From NCBI GenBank assembly GCA_020638175.1, contig JACKJA010000002.1, positions 434,001 through 498,000 on the forward strand: a stretch of DNA of 64,000 bases, read 5' to 3'. Shown here in pieces: positions 8,635 through 17,415 of the stretch. The notes below the pieces were generated by a model. The model had not been told where the DNA came from, did no database searches, and saw only the letters and a list, made by a program, of their open reading frames with translations. How positions within the stretch are numbered: position 1 is the first letter of the stretch; each line of letters opens with the position of its first letter. Source of the stretch: Rhodospirillales bacterium (GTDB taxonomy: Bacteria; Pseudomonadota; Alphaproteobacteria; Micavibrionales; Micavibrionaceae). The position numbers were made by a program, and so were the translations under genes.

Positions 8635-9455
8635 GCTTTTGTTGCCTCCTGCACAAAAGTTTCAATCAGGGTGGCCATGTCCTTTTGCGCGCGCTCTGCA
8701 TTTGCGATGGTGTGGGCATGAGTCAGGATTTCATCACTCATCCCCGCCGCCATGTTGGTAACCGCCGATAACCCCACGCATTTAATCCCGCAATGCCGGG
8801 CGATCAGGTTTTCCGGCACTGTTGACATTCCGACCAGATCCGCGCCAATGGTTTTGAGCATGGATATTTCCGCCGGGGTTTCGAACGCCGGGCCGGGCAT
8901 CGCCGCATAGATGCCCTCGTCAAGACGGGAACCGGACTTTTTGGCGCAGTCCTGCAATATGCCGCGTAAGCGCTTATCCCACGCATCGCCCATATCAACA
9001 AATCGCGGACCCCAGTCATCATCGTTCGCACCTGTCAACGGATTGCTGCCGAGCAGATTGATATGATCCTTGATCGAGACAACCGATCCGGGTCCGTTTT
9101 CAGGCATCAGCGATCCGGCGGCATTGGTCAGGATCAAAATGTCGACCCCCAGCGCCTTCAGCGTGCGGATCATGATTTTTAACCCGTCAAATCCCGCTCC
9201 CTCATAAAAATGCTGGCGCCCTTTCAGGAAAATGACGGGGACGCCCGCCACATGCCCGGTCCGCAATGACCCTTCATGGTCCTTGACGGTGGGTACGGGA
9301 AAACCGGGTAAAGCGCTATAGGAAAGGGCCGCCGTTTCATCCAGAAGATCCGCTACCGCCCCCAGTCCCGATCCCAGCATCACGGCAATTTTGGGGTGAA
9401 GAGCGGGCGCGGCTTTGCGGATAATTTCAGCAGATTGTTGAATCATAATCGACAT
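8631..9455 (-). CDS. Purine nucleoside phosphorylase (trimeric PNP family)
   Basis: Cleaves 6-oxopurine nucleosides with phosphate to base and ribose-1-phosphate. The 274-residue protein carries GSGLGAV (phosphate site), [10 protein letters not shown] (substrate Glu) and VGMSTVPE...ARHCG...TN, where the Thr-Asn pair places the purine-binding Asn of 6-oxopurine enzymes. Two possible starts exist, ATG 9455 and ATG 9446; neither has a strong ribosome site. It is the first gene of the PNP-metF-metE unit and is divergent from guaA, so the locus joins purine salvage with methyl-group synthesis. A 5'-methylthioadenosine phosphorylase role is less likely from these motifs. Confidence 0.9.
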   Translation of the reverse strand: MSIMIQQSAEIIRKAAPALHPKIAVMLGSGLGAVADLLDETAALSYSALPGFPVPTVKDHEGSLRTGHVAGVPVIFLKGRQHFYEGAGFDGLKIMIRTLKALGVDILILTNAAGSLMPENGPGSVVSIKDHINLLGSNPLTGANDDDWGPRFVDMGDAWDKRLRGILQDCAKKSGSRLDEGIYAAMPGPAFETPAEISMLKTIGADLVGMSTVPENLIARHCGIKCVGLSAVTNMAAGMSDEILTHAHTIANAERAQKDMATLIETFVQEATKA

Positions 9456-9473
9456 GCTGGACAGTCTGGATGT

Positions 9474-9487
9474 GTTTGTTTACAAAC
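9474..9487. promoter_or_regulatory. Palindrome between PNP and guaA
   Basis: GTTTGT (9474-9479) and ACAAAC (9482-9487) form an inverted repeat with a 2-base centre in the 69-base divergent gap. A purine-responsive repressor would be the obvious candidate binder, but no factor is identified. Confidence 0.3.
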
Positions 9488-9524
9488 GCAATATGAATAT
9501 GGCGCACAGCAGGGTAAAAATGAC

Positions 9525-11090
9525 ATGACGCAAGGCAACCAACACGATCACATTCTCATCCTCGATTTTGGCTCTCAGGTCACGCAGCTTATCGCGCGGC
9601 GGGTCCGGGAAAGCGGCGTTTACTGCGAAATCTGGCCGTTTAATCAGGCCGACGAAGCAAAGATAAAGGATTACAGCCCCAAGGGTATTATTCTCTCCGG
9701 CGGACCGTGCAGCGTGACGGAAGTTGACTCCCCCCGCGCCCCCGATTGTGTCTTTGAAATGGGCGTCCCGGTGCTGGGGATTTGCTATGGCCAGCAAACC
9801 ATGACGGTCCAGCTCGGCGGGATCGTCGAAAAGGGCGACCATCAGGAATTTGGCCGCGCCTATGTTGATGTGAAGGAACATTGCACCATCACGCAAGGGG
9901 TGTGGGAAAAGGGCGCGCACGAACAAGTCTGGATGAGCCACGGCGACCGTGTCACCAAAATTCCGGACGGTTTTACGGTGGTTGGCACGTCCGAAGGCGC
10001 GCCCTATGCCTTTATCGCCAATGATGAAAAGAAATTCTACGGCGTGCAGTTCCATCCCGAAGTCGTTCACACGCCGCACGGCGCAGCCCTGTACCGGAAT
10101 TTCACGCATAACATATGCGGCTGCAGCGGCGACTGGACCATGGCGGCCTTCCGCGAAGAAGCCATAGAGAAAATCCGCAGGCAGGTCGGCGACGGCAAAG
10201 TCATTTGCGGGCTTTCCGGCGGCGTGGATTCTTCCGTTACGGCGGTTCTCCTCCACGAAGCGATCGGCGACCAGTTGACCTGTATCTATGTGGATACGGG
10301 CATGATGCGCGCAGGCGAAAGCGACCAGGTCGTGTCTCTTTTCCGGGAGCATTACAATATTCCGCTGATCCATGAAGATGCGTCGCGGCAGTTCCTCGGC
10401 GCGCTGGAGGGCGTCGACGATCCCGAAATCAAACGCAAAGCCATCGGTGCGCTGTTCATCGACACGTTCGAGGATGTCGCATCGCGCATCGGCGACGCCG
10501 GATTTCTTGCACAGGGAACGCTCTATCCCGATGTCATCGAAAGCGTTTCTTTCGTGGGCGGGCCGAGCGTGACCATTAAATCCCATCACAATGTCGGCGG
10601 CTTGCCCGAGCGCATGAATATGCAGCTGGTGGAGCCAATGCGCGAGCTTTTCAAAGACGAGGTCCGCGCCCTGGGCCGGGAGCTTGGCATGCCCGAAGAC
10701 TTTATCCGCCGCCACCCCTTTCCCGGGCCGGGGCTGGCGATCCGCATGCCGGGGGATGTCACAAAGGAAAAACTCGAAATCCTGCGCAAGGCCGACTCAA
10801 TCTACATCGAGGAAATCAGGAATGCCGGCCTGTATGACGCCATCTGGCAGGCTTTTGTGGTGCTTTTGCCCGTGCGCAGCGTCGGCGTGATGGGCGACGG
10901 GCGCACTTATGATTATGTCTGCGCCCTGCGCGCCGTGACCTCAACAGACGGCATGACGGCGGATTACTACCCCTTCGATCATGAATTTCTGGGCCGCGTG
11001 TCCACCCGTATCATCAACGAAGTTCAGGGTATCAACCGCGTGACCTATGATATCACCTCCAAACCCCCCGGAACCATTGAGTGGGAATAG
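9525..11090 (+). CDS. guaA: GMP synthase (glutamine-hydrolysing)
   Basis: Converts XMP to GMP with ATP and glutamine. The 521-residue protein has an N-terminal class I glutamine amidotransferase domain ([16 protein letters not shown]; nucleophile in [16 protein letters not shown]), an N-type ATP-pyrophosphatase domain (SGGVDSS) and the C-terminal dimerisation domain ending KPPGTIEWE. The start is the ATG at 9525 with an AGGG-type ribosome site. Its last 15 bases (11076-11090) are repeated at 12634-12648 with one change, marking it as the integration target of the AT-rich element that follows. Confidence 0.97.
   Translation: MTQGNQHDHILILDFGSQVTQLIARRVRESGVYCEIWPFNQADEAKIKDYSPKGIILSGGPCSVTEVDSPRAPDCVFEMGVPVLGICYGQQTMTVQLGGIVEKGDHQEFGRAYVDVKEHCTITQGVWEKGAHEQVWMSHGDRVTKIPDGFTVVGTSEGAPYAFIANDEKKFYGVQFHPEVVHTPHGAALYRNFTHNICGCSGDWTMAAFREEAIEKIRRQVGDGKVICGLSGGVDSSVTAVLLHEAIGDQLTCIYVDTGMMRAGESDQVVSLFREHYNIPLIHEDASRQFLGALEGVDDPEIKRKAIGALFIDTFEDVASRIGDAGFLAQGTLYPDVIESVSFVGGPSVTIKSHHNVGGLPERMNMQLVEPMRELFKDEVRALGRELGMPEDFIRRHPFPGPGLAIRMPGDVTKEKLEILRKADSIYIEEIRNAGLYDAIWQAFVVLLPVRSVGVMGDGRTYDYVCALRAVTSTDGMTADYYPFDHEFLGRVSTRIINEVQGINRVTYDITSKPPGTIEWE
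11076..11090 (+). repeat. attL-like repeat (guaA 3' end)
   Basis: ATTGAGTGGGAATAG, the last five codons of guaA including the stop. It matches 14 of 15 bases at 12634-12648. Confidence 0.75.
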
Positions 11091-11160
11091 TTATTTCTCA
11101 TAAAAATTAACTTAATGTGTTGAAATAAAACAATTTTGTTCAGAAAATGCTTTCTACAAA

Positions 11161-11195
11161 TTAACTGCAAACTATGATATAATTCAAGCAGTTAA
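11161..11195 (+). promoter_or_regulatory. Integrase promoter flanked by an inverted repeat
   Basis: TTAACTGC (11161-11168) and GCAGTTAA (11188-11195) form a perfect 8-base inverted repeat. Between them lies TGATATAAT, an extended -10 with a perfect TATAAT at 11178-11183; the -35 position is weak. A regulator binding the two arms would cover the promoter of the integrase gene. Confidence 0.5.
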
Positions 11196-11198
11196 CTT

Positions 11199-12002
11199 TT
11201 GTGCCCTGTAAACATACAGCCAAAAAAGCGAATTATTGTGAACAACCAAAGCCCCGAGCCTCAAAAACAACCTGCTAAACGCACAAAGCGTAAGAAAAAA
11301 GATAACTCTCATCGTATTGTTGATGAGTGCGAAATATTGGATGGTGAAGTTAAATTAATCCGCACAACAAAAAGCGGACAATTTTGGAGTATGTCTTGTT
11401 GGTTGCGTGAAGAGGGCAAATGTTATCGACGTTCAATGAGAACCAGAAATCTTGATGAAGCCAAAGAATTAGCACGAGAAAAGTATTTTCAATTAAAAGC
11501 CGATATAAGATCAGGAAACAGAATCTTCACAAAAACAGCAGAAGAACTGGTTCAAGATTTTATCAAATATAAAACAGAAGAAGCTAAGGCTGAAATGATT
11601 ACTTTTGGCCGAGTACAAACCATAACCATCTCATTAAATCGTTGGTTTCTAAAATTTGTAGGGCCTACAAAAAAAGTCGATAAAATTACACGACATGATT
11701 TTAAAGATTATTACATCTGGCGTAGAAAACAGGCTCCAGAAGTAAGAAATGCAACATTAACTAATGAACGTGCTCTCATATCTTCCCTTTTTAAATATGG
11801 TGTTTCACATGGCTATTTGAGATTCGACCAGACCCCCATTTTCCCAAAATTATTAATTAAAAGAGGTGAAGTCGAACGACGAGACGAGCTGACTTTGGAA
11901 GAATGGCAACAAATGTTTCGCTCATTTGTACGTTGGGTCAAAAAATCGAAAAATGAAAAAGAAAAAGAACAGCGTATATTCCTATTCTTTATTACTCTTT
12001 GA
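11199..12002 (+). pseudogene. Tyrosine-type site-specific integrase, truncated before the catalytic domain
   Basis: A 267-residue product: a very basic N-terminal tail (QPAKRTKRKKK), an arm-type DNA-binding region (SGQFWSMSCWLREEGKCYRRSMRTRNLDEAKELARE), then a SAM-like core-binding domain (TAEELVQDFIKYK ... LTNERALISSLFKYGVSHGYL ... ELTLEEWQQMF). It stops at FLFFITL, just where the catalytic domain with the Arg...His-x-x-Arg...Tyr residues should begin; none of these is present, and the next bases in other frames do not restore them. The GTG at 11199 is the longest start; a GTG at 11238 is an alternative. It lies 108 bases after guaA, the expected place of an integrase for this site. Confidence 0.75.
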
Positions 12003-12116
12003 ATTAGATAATAATAAATTATTGCTGAACTCTTCACGAATTCAACATGCGCTTAATTTTAGATGATGTAATGACGATGGCTATTTACCTGAAGTATTCA
12101 ACATAAATTCACATGG

Positions 12117-12554
12117 TCATTTTGACGAGAACTCCGTACTTATGATGAAAGATTGGAAATTCTGATTTTTGTGCTGTTCTTTTACACAATAAGAGATAAG
12201 CCCGCGTTCATCGTATATCTCTTGAATATTGATAGAGCCGCTCTTAACTAACCCTTCCCAAACACTCGGCGCATGTTCTTCAAATCGCCCCTTATATTCA
12301 TCTCTCACTTTAACCAGTAAATGATAGTGTAGATTCGAGGCTATATGCTCTGGAAAAGCGATGAAAAACGTGCGCTGATCGTGAGGCTTTTTATACCAAT
12401 CTACCCCTAATATTTTTCGATCCAATTTTTGGTGAAACATCCTCAATTTCTTACGGGCCGAATCTATCGTCTCGCACCTATTAAAAACGAGCGTCACGAA
12501 ATAAGTGAAATTTTGGTCATCTACTCTAGGCCTCGAATTGTAAGAAAGCTTCAT
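12117..12554 (-). CDS. HUH endonuclease / rolling-circle Rep-like protein
   Basis: A 145-residue protein with the pattern of a small single-tyrosine HUH endonuclease: an N-terminal strand FTYFVTLVFNR, a histidine-hydrophobic-histidine centre in SNLHYHLLVKV (His76-Tyr-His78), and a later SYCVKE motif with Tyr122 and Lys125 (YxxK). These proteins nick DNA for plasmid or phage rolling-circle replication or for transposition. It is AT-rich like the rest of the element and oriented against the integrase. Its smallness suggests either a minimal Rep or the remnant of a longer initiator. A REP-associated transposase is a possible alternative. Confidence 0.5.
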   Translation of the reverse strand: MKLSYNSRPRVDDQNFTYFVTLVFNRCETIDSARKKLRMFHQKLDRKILGVDWYKKPHDQRTFFIAFPEHIASNLHYHLLVKVRDEYKGRFEEHAPSVWEGLVKSGSINIQEIYDERGLISYCVKEQHKNQNFQSFIISTEFSSK

Positions 12555-12610
12555 TACTTATTTAATAAGCTACAAACTTACTACAAACAAAAAATTAGTC
12601 ATTTTAAATC

Positions 12611-12634
12611 TAGTGACTAGATGCATAGTAACTA
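12611..12634. repeat. Two palindromic TAGTRACTA sites next to the att repeat
   Basis: TAGTGACTA at 12611-12619 and TAGTAACTA at 12626-12634, 15 bases apart start to start, ending on the first base of the att-like repeat. The first extends to a 13-base palindrome (12609-12621). Their place suggests binding sites for integrase or a directionality factor. Confidence 0.4.
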
Positions 12635-12648
12635 TTGAGTGGGAGTAG
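12634..12648 (+). repeat. attR-like repeat
   Basis: ATTGAGTGGGAGTAG; 14 of 15 bases equal to the end of guaA. Its GGGAG also provides the ribosome site for the gene starting at 12653. Confidence 0.75.
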
Positions 12649-12652
12649 AAGG

Positions 12653-13477
12653 ATGGAAGTCGAAGAAAAGCTAATAGGTCAAGCTGGTTCGGTAATAGGT
12701 ATTATTAGCGCTCTAGCTGTCTATTTTTCGATTGTCTATAATTTTGGCTTTTTTTATGCGATAGATTTAAGTCTATTGTCTTTTTTTGAAGTTAGCGACT
12801 ATGTGACTTCAGGTATTGCCTTTGTGTTACCGGCAACGCTGTTTTTCTTTATGCATCAGCTATATTTAGCATTACCAAAAAGAAAATATGATAAGGAGGC
12901 GGAAGAAAAACAGGAGGAAGAAAGAATAGACAAAGAACTTGGTATAGAAATCAAAAATCACATTAAAAAGAATGGAAAATTCGATAAGGGTGTTTTGATT
13001 AAAAAAATTAAGTTTAAATATAATGTCCAGCGTTTTTTATTTGGAGCACTCTTGGCTTTACCATTATTTATCATATGGTTAGGTGCTGCATATCCCGATT
13101 TAGAAGTTTTTGTAATAATGATATTTGCAGGTCTAATAATGGCCCGGTCTTTTAACCTGAGCGTGCTATTACGTGCTGCTATTTCTGCATTTACGATACT
13201 ATCGATAATGGTTTTTTGTATAGGTTTTGTAAATGCTGGGCTACTTCGTATATCAGAATGGAATGTAACCTACAGCTTTTCTTCGAAAGGAGAGGAGGGG
13301 CGAGAAACAGCTACGCTTATTAGGACTCTTTCAAAAAATATTATTCTTTTGAAAGAAGGTAAAGTATTGGTCTTTAATCGAGATGATTTAAAGAATGTAG
13401 AATATAAAGATGAAATTGAGAAAAGAGGGATATTGGTATTTTTACCGTTAGAAAAATTACGCGATAAAAAAGAATAG
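12653..13477 (+). CDS. Multi-pass membrane protein of unknown function
   Basis: A 274-residue AT-rich gene. Visible membrane segments: about 10-30 (GSVIGIISALAVYFSIVY), about 50-68 (VTSGIAFVLPATLFFFMHQ), then a highly charged stretch with many Glu and Lys (about 75-125), then three more hydrophobic segments (about 130-200) and a soluble C-terminal domain. The start ATG 12653 uses GGGAG at 12641-12645, which lies inside the att-like repeat, so the present ribosome site was created or kept by the integration event. No family recognised. Base composition suggests transfer; it may belong to an older island beyond the mini-element. Confidence 0.7.
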   Translation: MEVEEKLIGQAGSVIGIISALAVYFSIVYNFGFFYAIDLSLLSFFEVSDYVTSGIAFVLPATLFFFMHQLYLALPKRKYDKEAEEKQEEERIDKELGIEIKNHIKKNGKFDKGVLIKKIKFKYNVQRFLFGALLALPLFIIWLGAAYPDLEVFVIMIFAGLIMARSFNLSVLLRAAISAFTILSIMVFCIGFVNAGLLRISEWNVTYSFSSKGEEGRETATLIRTLSKNIILLKEGKVLVFNRDDLKNVEYKDEIEKRGILVFLPLEKLRDKKE

Positions 13478-13588
13478 AAAAACAAGATATTACATAATTT
13501 ATTTTCTCCGCCATTTCCTTTTGACATTTCCGCCCCTCATCCGCTAGGTTATATTTTCATAAAACAATAAAAACGGATAGAGTGTGTT

Positions 13589-14152
13589 ATGAGCGACGAT
13601 CAAATTGCCATTCGTAAAGCCACCGTAGCCGACACACCGCGTCTGGCAGAAATTGACGAACAGACTTTCTACGAGCCGGGAATGCGCTTGGTGGCAGATC
13701 AATTTCAGGCCGTTATAGAGGCGCAAAACGCCCTGTTGTGGGTGGCGGATCAGGACGGCCTCGTGGTGGGATATATTTTTATGGTTCTCCATGATAGAGA
13801 TTCCTTGGTCGATCATACGCTGCAGATTCAAAACGATGAGAAATACGTCGGCCAAGTGGCGTCGATTGCGGTTGATGAGGAACATCAAGGCCGGGGGATT
13901 GCCGGTGTCCTAATTGATGTTGTCGAAGATTTCTGGCAACTGGCCTATCCTGAAATTCCCCTGCGGATTGTAATGGAAGCAGAACCCGGCAACGAGGCCT
14001 CGCTGGGGTTGTTTCGTTCGCGCGGTTATGAACCGGCGGGCCAGATAGATGATTACTATGCCACAGGAAAACCGGCGATACGGCTACAGAAAAAAGTCGG
14101 AAATGAGCGCGCCCTTACCCCGCGAACTCCCTTTCCACCAAGCCTCTCTTGA
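13589..14152 (+). CDS. GNAT-family N-acetyltransferase
   Basis: A 187-residue protein with the GNAT fold: motif A region VASIAVDEEHQGRGIAGVLID (the Q/R-x-x-G-x-G/A acetyl-CoA loop as QGRGIA), preceded by the beta-strand VGYIFMVLHD and followed by EPGNEASLGLFRSRGYEPAG, typical of RimI-like enzymes. The last about 15 residues (after LQKKVG) look like random extension. It probably acetylates a small molecule or protein amino group; the substrate cannot be read. GC content returns to that of the chromosome here. It converges with the carbamoyltransferase gene. Confidence 0.85.
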   Translation: MSDDQIAIRKATVADTPRLAEIDEQTFYEPGMRLVADQFQAVIEAQNALLWVADQDGLVVGYIFMVLHDRDSLVDHTLQIQNDEKYVGQVASIAVDEEHQGRGIAGVLIDVVEDFWQLAYPEIPLRIVMEAEPGNEASLGLFRSRGYEPAGQIDDYYATGKPAIRLQKKVGNERALTPRTPFPPSLS

Positions 14153-14161
14153 TAACTTTAC

Positions 14162-15919
14162 TTAAGCGGCTTTGGGCATCTGCCCGGCTTTTTCTGCGGT
14201 CGCATATACGCCGTTCGGACAAACGATAAAATCAATGCGATCATCAAGCAGCGCCCGCAGGCTCTCTTGCGGCGTGTTGATAATAGGCTCCTCATGGGCG
14301 TTAAAGCTCGTATTGATAAGAACCGGCAATCCGGTCTTGGCCTTAAAGGCGGAGAGAATATCCGCATAAAGGGGATTATCCTCCCGCTCAATAATTTGCG
14401 GACGCGCTGTTCCATCCACATGAACGACGGCGGGAATTTTTTCCTTCCACTTTGCTTTGACATCGCAGGTAATCGTCATGAAATGGGCGGCGTAACGGTT
14501 GGCATCCGTGATGTCGAAAACATTTTCCGCATCTTCGGCCAGCACATAGGGGGCAAACGGCATGAACTCAGTGCGCTGCAAACGATCATTGATGGTCGTA
14601 TTGATGGTATTATCAACGGGACTGGCGAGAATCGTGCGGGCACCCAAAGCCCGGGGGCCGAATTCCATGCGGCCTGTGTGAAGCGCGCCAACCCATCCCT
14701 TCGCCAGCGCATCGGCGGTATAATTCACGGGGTCGTTGGAAATAAGAACAACATCCGCGCAAGCATCAAAAACATCCGCGATCTTGCTGTTATAATCGCA
14801 GCCTAGGTAAACGTTCGTCAGGCGCCGCCGTTTTTTCTGCCATGTTTCCAGCCCGTCCCGCTCAATCAGGTATTGGTGAACGCCGCCGACGGGGATGCCC
14901 TCATCGCCCATACCGGGGAATATAAAGATTTCTTTTATGCCGGTTTGCTCGCACAGCAAGCGGTTGAGGCGCACATTCGCAAAGACGCCGCCCGCCAGCC
15001 CTAAATGCTTAACGCCGTATTTTTTAACCAGAAGGTCTACCGATTTAAAAATCTTGTCTTCCAGAACCTCTTGTATCGAAGCGGCAACATCCGCTTTGGC
15101 TTTCATTTCATCAGGTTGTCCGGCAATGTACCGGGCCACGGTATCTTGAATGTAAGTCTTCATATGCTTGTTCGAAGCAAAATCAGATTCAATCAGGCCG
15201 TTTTCATTGACAGTAAAATGCGCCCCTATTTCATCCGCCAGCACAGGCTGCCCGAAGGCCGCGAGACCCGTCAGCTTGCCTTCATGGCGATTGATACGAA
15301 AACCGATGGCCTGCGTTGTATAACCGTAAGCCAGCCCCATACTGTGCGCGCGCTGCGGGGCCAGCATATCCTTTTCGCTGCCGAACAGTTCCGTCAGCTC
15401 ATTATCTTTATAGATATAATGGGAATAGAAAATGTTATCGCCGCACCCATCCGCCGTATACAACAGCGCATCTTCCCAGTTTGTATAAGCAAGAGCGGAC
15501 AAAGCATGGGCGTAGTGATGCCTGTAAAAACCCACTTGCGTATCGGCCCGGAATCCGTAATCAGACAGAAATTTCTTTGTTTTGAAAATGGCGAGCGGAT
15601 CTGTTGATTGTCTTTTAATCAACTCTTCGGTCATGCCTTTAATTTTACCGGTGAGCGCATACTCGACCTTTTTCCATGGCGCAAAATGAGAATAATATTT
15701 CCCCGGGAACCCCGTATAGCTCAGTAAAAGTACATCAATATCGCGGCGCACCCAGCCGGCCGCTTTTAGCGCCTCATCAATCGCTTCTTCGGGAATCCGG
15801 GCGCCATCGCCCTTGATACGCGTCAGGCGTTCGAGCTGAACCGCGGCGACCATTTGATAGTCATCAAACAATACCGCGCTTGCATCGTGATGGTTCGTAT
15901 GAAAGGCCAGTATTTTCAT
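14162..15919 (-). CDS. Carbamoyltransferase, NodU/CmcH/TobZ family
   Basis: A 585-residue enzyme. The N-terminal Kae1-like domain has HHDASAVLF near residue 10 and HHYAHALSA with His134, His135 and His138, the metal-binding set of the family, and an ATP-type phosphate loop (YTADGCGDN). The C-terminal part has HTGRMEFGPRALGARTIL and GLPVLINTSFNAHEEPI. Known members use carbamoyl phosphate and ATP to make carbamoylated sugars or antibiotics. Its start overlaps the stop of the upstream 76-residue gene by 4 bases, so the two are translated together. It lies close to a GshB-like and two N-acyltransferase genes, which suggests secondary or envelope metabolism; the acceptor is unknown. Confidence 0.9.
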   Translation of the reverse strand: MKILAFHTNHHDASAVLFDDYQMVAAVQLERLTRIKGDGARIPEEAIDEALKAAGWVRRDIDVLLLSYTGFPGKYYSHFAPWKKVEYALTGKIKGMTEELIKRQSTDPLAIFKTKKFLSDYGFRADTQVGFYRHHYAHALSALAYTNWEDALLYTADGCGDNIFYSHYIYKDNELTELFGSEKDMLAPQRAHSMGLAYGYTTQAIGFRINRHEGKLTGLAAFGQPVLADEIGAHFTVNENGLIESDFASNKHMKTYIQDTVARYIAGQPDEMKAKADVAASIQEVLEDKIFKSVDLLVKKYGVKHLGLAGGVFANVRLNRLLCEQTGIKEIFIFPGMGDEGIPVGGVHQYLIERDGLETWQKKRRRLTNVYLGCDYNSKIADVFDACADVVLISNDPVNYTADALAKGWVGALHTGRMEFGPRALGARTILASPVDNTINTTINDRLQRTEFMPFAPYVLAEDAENVFDITDANRYAAHFMTITCDVKAKWKEKIPAVVHVDGTARPQIIEREDNPLYADILSAFKAKTGLPVLINTSFNAHEEPIINTPQESLRALLDDRIDFIVCPNGVYATAEKAGQMPKAA

Positions 15920-16146
15920 CCCTCGAAACTCACTTTCACACCGCGTTTTTTGAAATAGCTCTGCATCATCTTGCGTCCGGCCCGGTTGGGCTGGGGCAGG
16001 CGCGCAGGGTTGAACACGGCTTCTTTTTGCCCGGCGGCGGCCAACGCCATTTTCAGCTTGGCGATTTGTGCATCAATATCATCATTATCATTGGCGAGCG
16101 CGGTATAAACATCTTCCATTGCGGCGGTTACGCTGGCGGCAGTCAT
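15916..16146 (-). CDS. Small protein coupled to the carbamoyltransferase, 76 residues
   Basis: Begins MTAASVTAAMEDVYTALAND with a good AGGAGAC ribosome site. Residues about 5-40 form a predicted helix pair, then a basic tail (RAGRKMMQSYFKKRGVKVSFEG). No signal peptide or membrane segment. The last four bases overlap the carbamoyltransferase start, so one-to-one production with that enzyme is likely. I know of no function for it; a helper or substrate-like partner of the enzyme is a guess. Confidence 0.7.
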   Translation of the reverse strand: MTAASVTAAMEDVYTALANDNDDIDAQIAKLKMALAAAGQKEAVFNPARLPQPNRAGRKMMQSYFKKRGVKVSFEG

Positions 16147-16311
16147 GGCGGTAGTCTCCTTTAAAATCCAGTGTTTTTCTTATACCCGCTTCCCGCCTGT
16201 AAATAAAGGGGCAAGCGGTGCATAACTCATAACGGAAAAAAGGTATATTTTACGAGTTTGTGCTATCATTATTTGCTTGCTGAAATCTGGGTTTACAGGT
16301 ATATCCCGCCG

Positions 16312-17340
16312 ATGAAAATTTTGGTGCTGACAGATACCCGGTCCTACGGACCACAAGCCACCCTCTATCCCTTGCTGCGCGGTCTATGCGCACGGGCAGA
16401 GGTTACAGCCGTTTATATCGCTGACCGCGCTATTTTAGGCAATGAATATTTCTATGAAGCCCGCGATCCCGGCATTGGATTTGTCTATGCCCGCCGGGCC
16501 GATTCTGACTATCGTTTCGAAACACAGGAAACCTATCCGGCGACTCTGATACCGTTGGCCGGGGTGGATGCTGTGTGGATGCGTCTGGATCTGGCCGATG
16601 AGCTGTTTTCCCAGTATGTCGAAACCCGCTTTTCCGGGCGGTTTATTTCCAACAATCCTGCCGGGATGGTGCGCGCTGGGACCAAGGCGTTCTTGCTGTC
16701 CCTCCAGCCGATGATGGAAGAGCTGATGCCGCCGATCGCGCTGTGCTATGGCGCGGATAACGTCATGTCGTTCCGGGAAACCTGTCCGGACATGGTGCTG
16801 AAAGTCCTGAGCAGCTTCGGCGGTCAGGGTGTTAAACGCTTCCGCAGCCATGGCGAAACGGACCTCAAAGACGAAGCCGATGTTGAGCGGTTTTTAAGTG
16901 AGAACGGCCCTTGTCTGGCGATGGCTTATCTCGATAACCCCCGGCAATCAGATAACCGGCTGGTGGTCTTGAATGGTGAAATCCTGGGCGCGATTTGTCG
17001 CACGCCGCCGCCGGGGGGCTGGATCTGCAACCTGATGGCCGGGGGATCGTGCGTGGCCGCAGAGCCCGATGCCCGCGAGATCGAAATCGTCCGCCGCATT
17101 GACCCGCTCATGCGCGCGCTGGGTGTCCACTATTACGGGGTTGATACGCTGCTGGACAGTCAGAATCGCCGGGTGCTGTCAGAGATCAATACGGTGAACG
17201 CCGGTGGCGCGTATCGCTATGAACTGGCGACGGGCGTTCCGGTATGCCAGCGGATTGCTGATGCTTTTGTCGACTATGCCCGTGCTTTTGTCCCTGCTCA
17301 ACTTTTAGATAAAGTTGAAGAAAATCCCATCCTTAATTAA
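16312..17340 (+). CDS. GshB-like ATP-grasp ligase
   Basis: A 342-residue protein resembling glutathione synthetase. The N-terminal Rossmann-like domain starts MKILVLTDTRSYGPQAT and has WMRLDLADELFSQYVETRF and FISNNPAGMVRAGTKAF. The ATP-grasp part shows VLKVLSSFGGQGVKRF, then NRLVVLNGEILGAI, GGWICNLMAGGS and LSEINTVNAGG, matching the GshB pattern R.L..DGEP..., R.NLAAGG and EIN.T.P. The last motif is altered (VNAGG for the usual TSPTG), so it may not be the housekeeping glutathione synthetase. The start is the ATG at 16312. It stands alone upstream of two acyltransferase genes in the same direction. Confidence 0.75.
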   Translation: MKILVLTDTRSYGPQATLYPLLRGLCARAEVTAVYIADRAILGNEYFYEARDPGIGFVYARRADSDYRFETQETYPATLIPLAGVDAVWMRLDLADELFSQYVETRFSGRFISNNPAGMVRAGTKAFLLSLQPMMEELMPPIALCYGADNVMSFRETCPDMVLKVLSSFGGQGVKRFRSHGETDLKDEADVERFLSENGPCLAMAYLDNPRQSDNRLVVLNGEILGAICRTPPPGGWICNLMAGGSCVAAEPDAREIEIVRRIDPLMRALGVHYYGVDTLLDSQNRRVLSEINTVNAGGAYRYELATGVPVCQRIADAFVDYARAFVPAQLLDKVEENPILN

Positions 17341-17412
17341 ACGGCTCTTAATCCGAATCCCTTTAAACTGTAGGGGTACGAGAAGATTTTATACCTCAGG
17401 AGTGAGAGCCGT
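17341..17412 (+). promoter_or_regulatory. Structured leader of the first acyltransferase gene
   Basis: ACGGCTCT (17341-17348) can pair with AGAGCCGT (17405-17412), closing almost the whole intergenic space. The ribosome site CAGGAG lies just inside the closing stem, three bases before the start codon begins. Folding could affect translation of the gene at 17416. Confidence 0.4.
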
Positions 17413-17415
17413 ATC

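Larger units (their letters stand above)
11076..12648. mobile_element. Degenerate mini integrative element at the guaA 3' end
   Basis: About 1.57 kb bounded by a 15-base direct repeat of the guaA terminus. Composition is clearly AT-richer than the genes on either side. It carries a tyrosine-integrase N-terminal half (plus strand) and a HUH Rep-like gene (minus strand). The guaA 3' end is a known integration hotspot for genomic islands in many bacteria. The integrase lacks its catalytic domain, so the element should be immobile by itself. Confidence 0.72.

Noticed and set aside
9480..10715. 411-codon minus-strand open frame opposite guaA
   Set aside because: Shadow of the strongly conserved guaA gene; no start signal and no family features.
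13478..13588. Third copy of the guaA att repeat at the right end of the AT-rich region
   Set aside because: I searched by eye for ATTGAGTGGGA there and found none.
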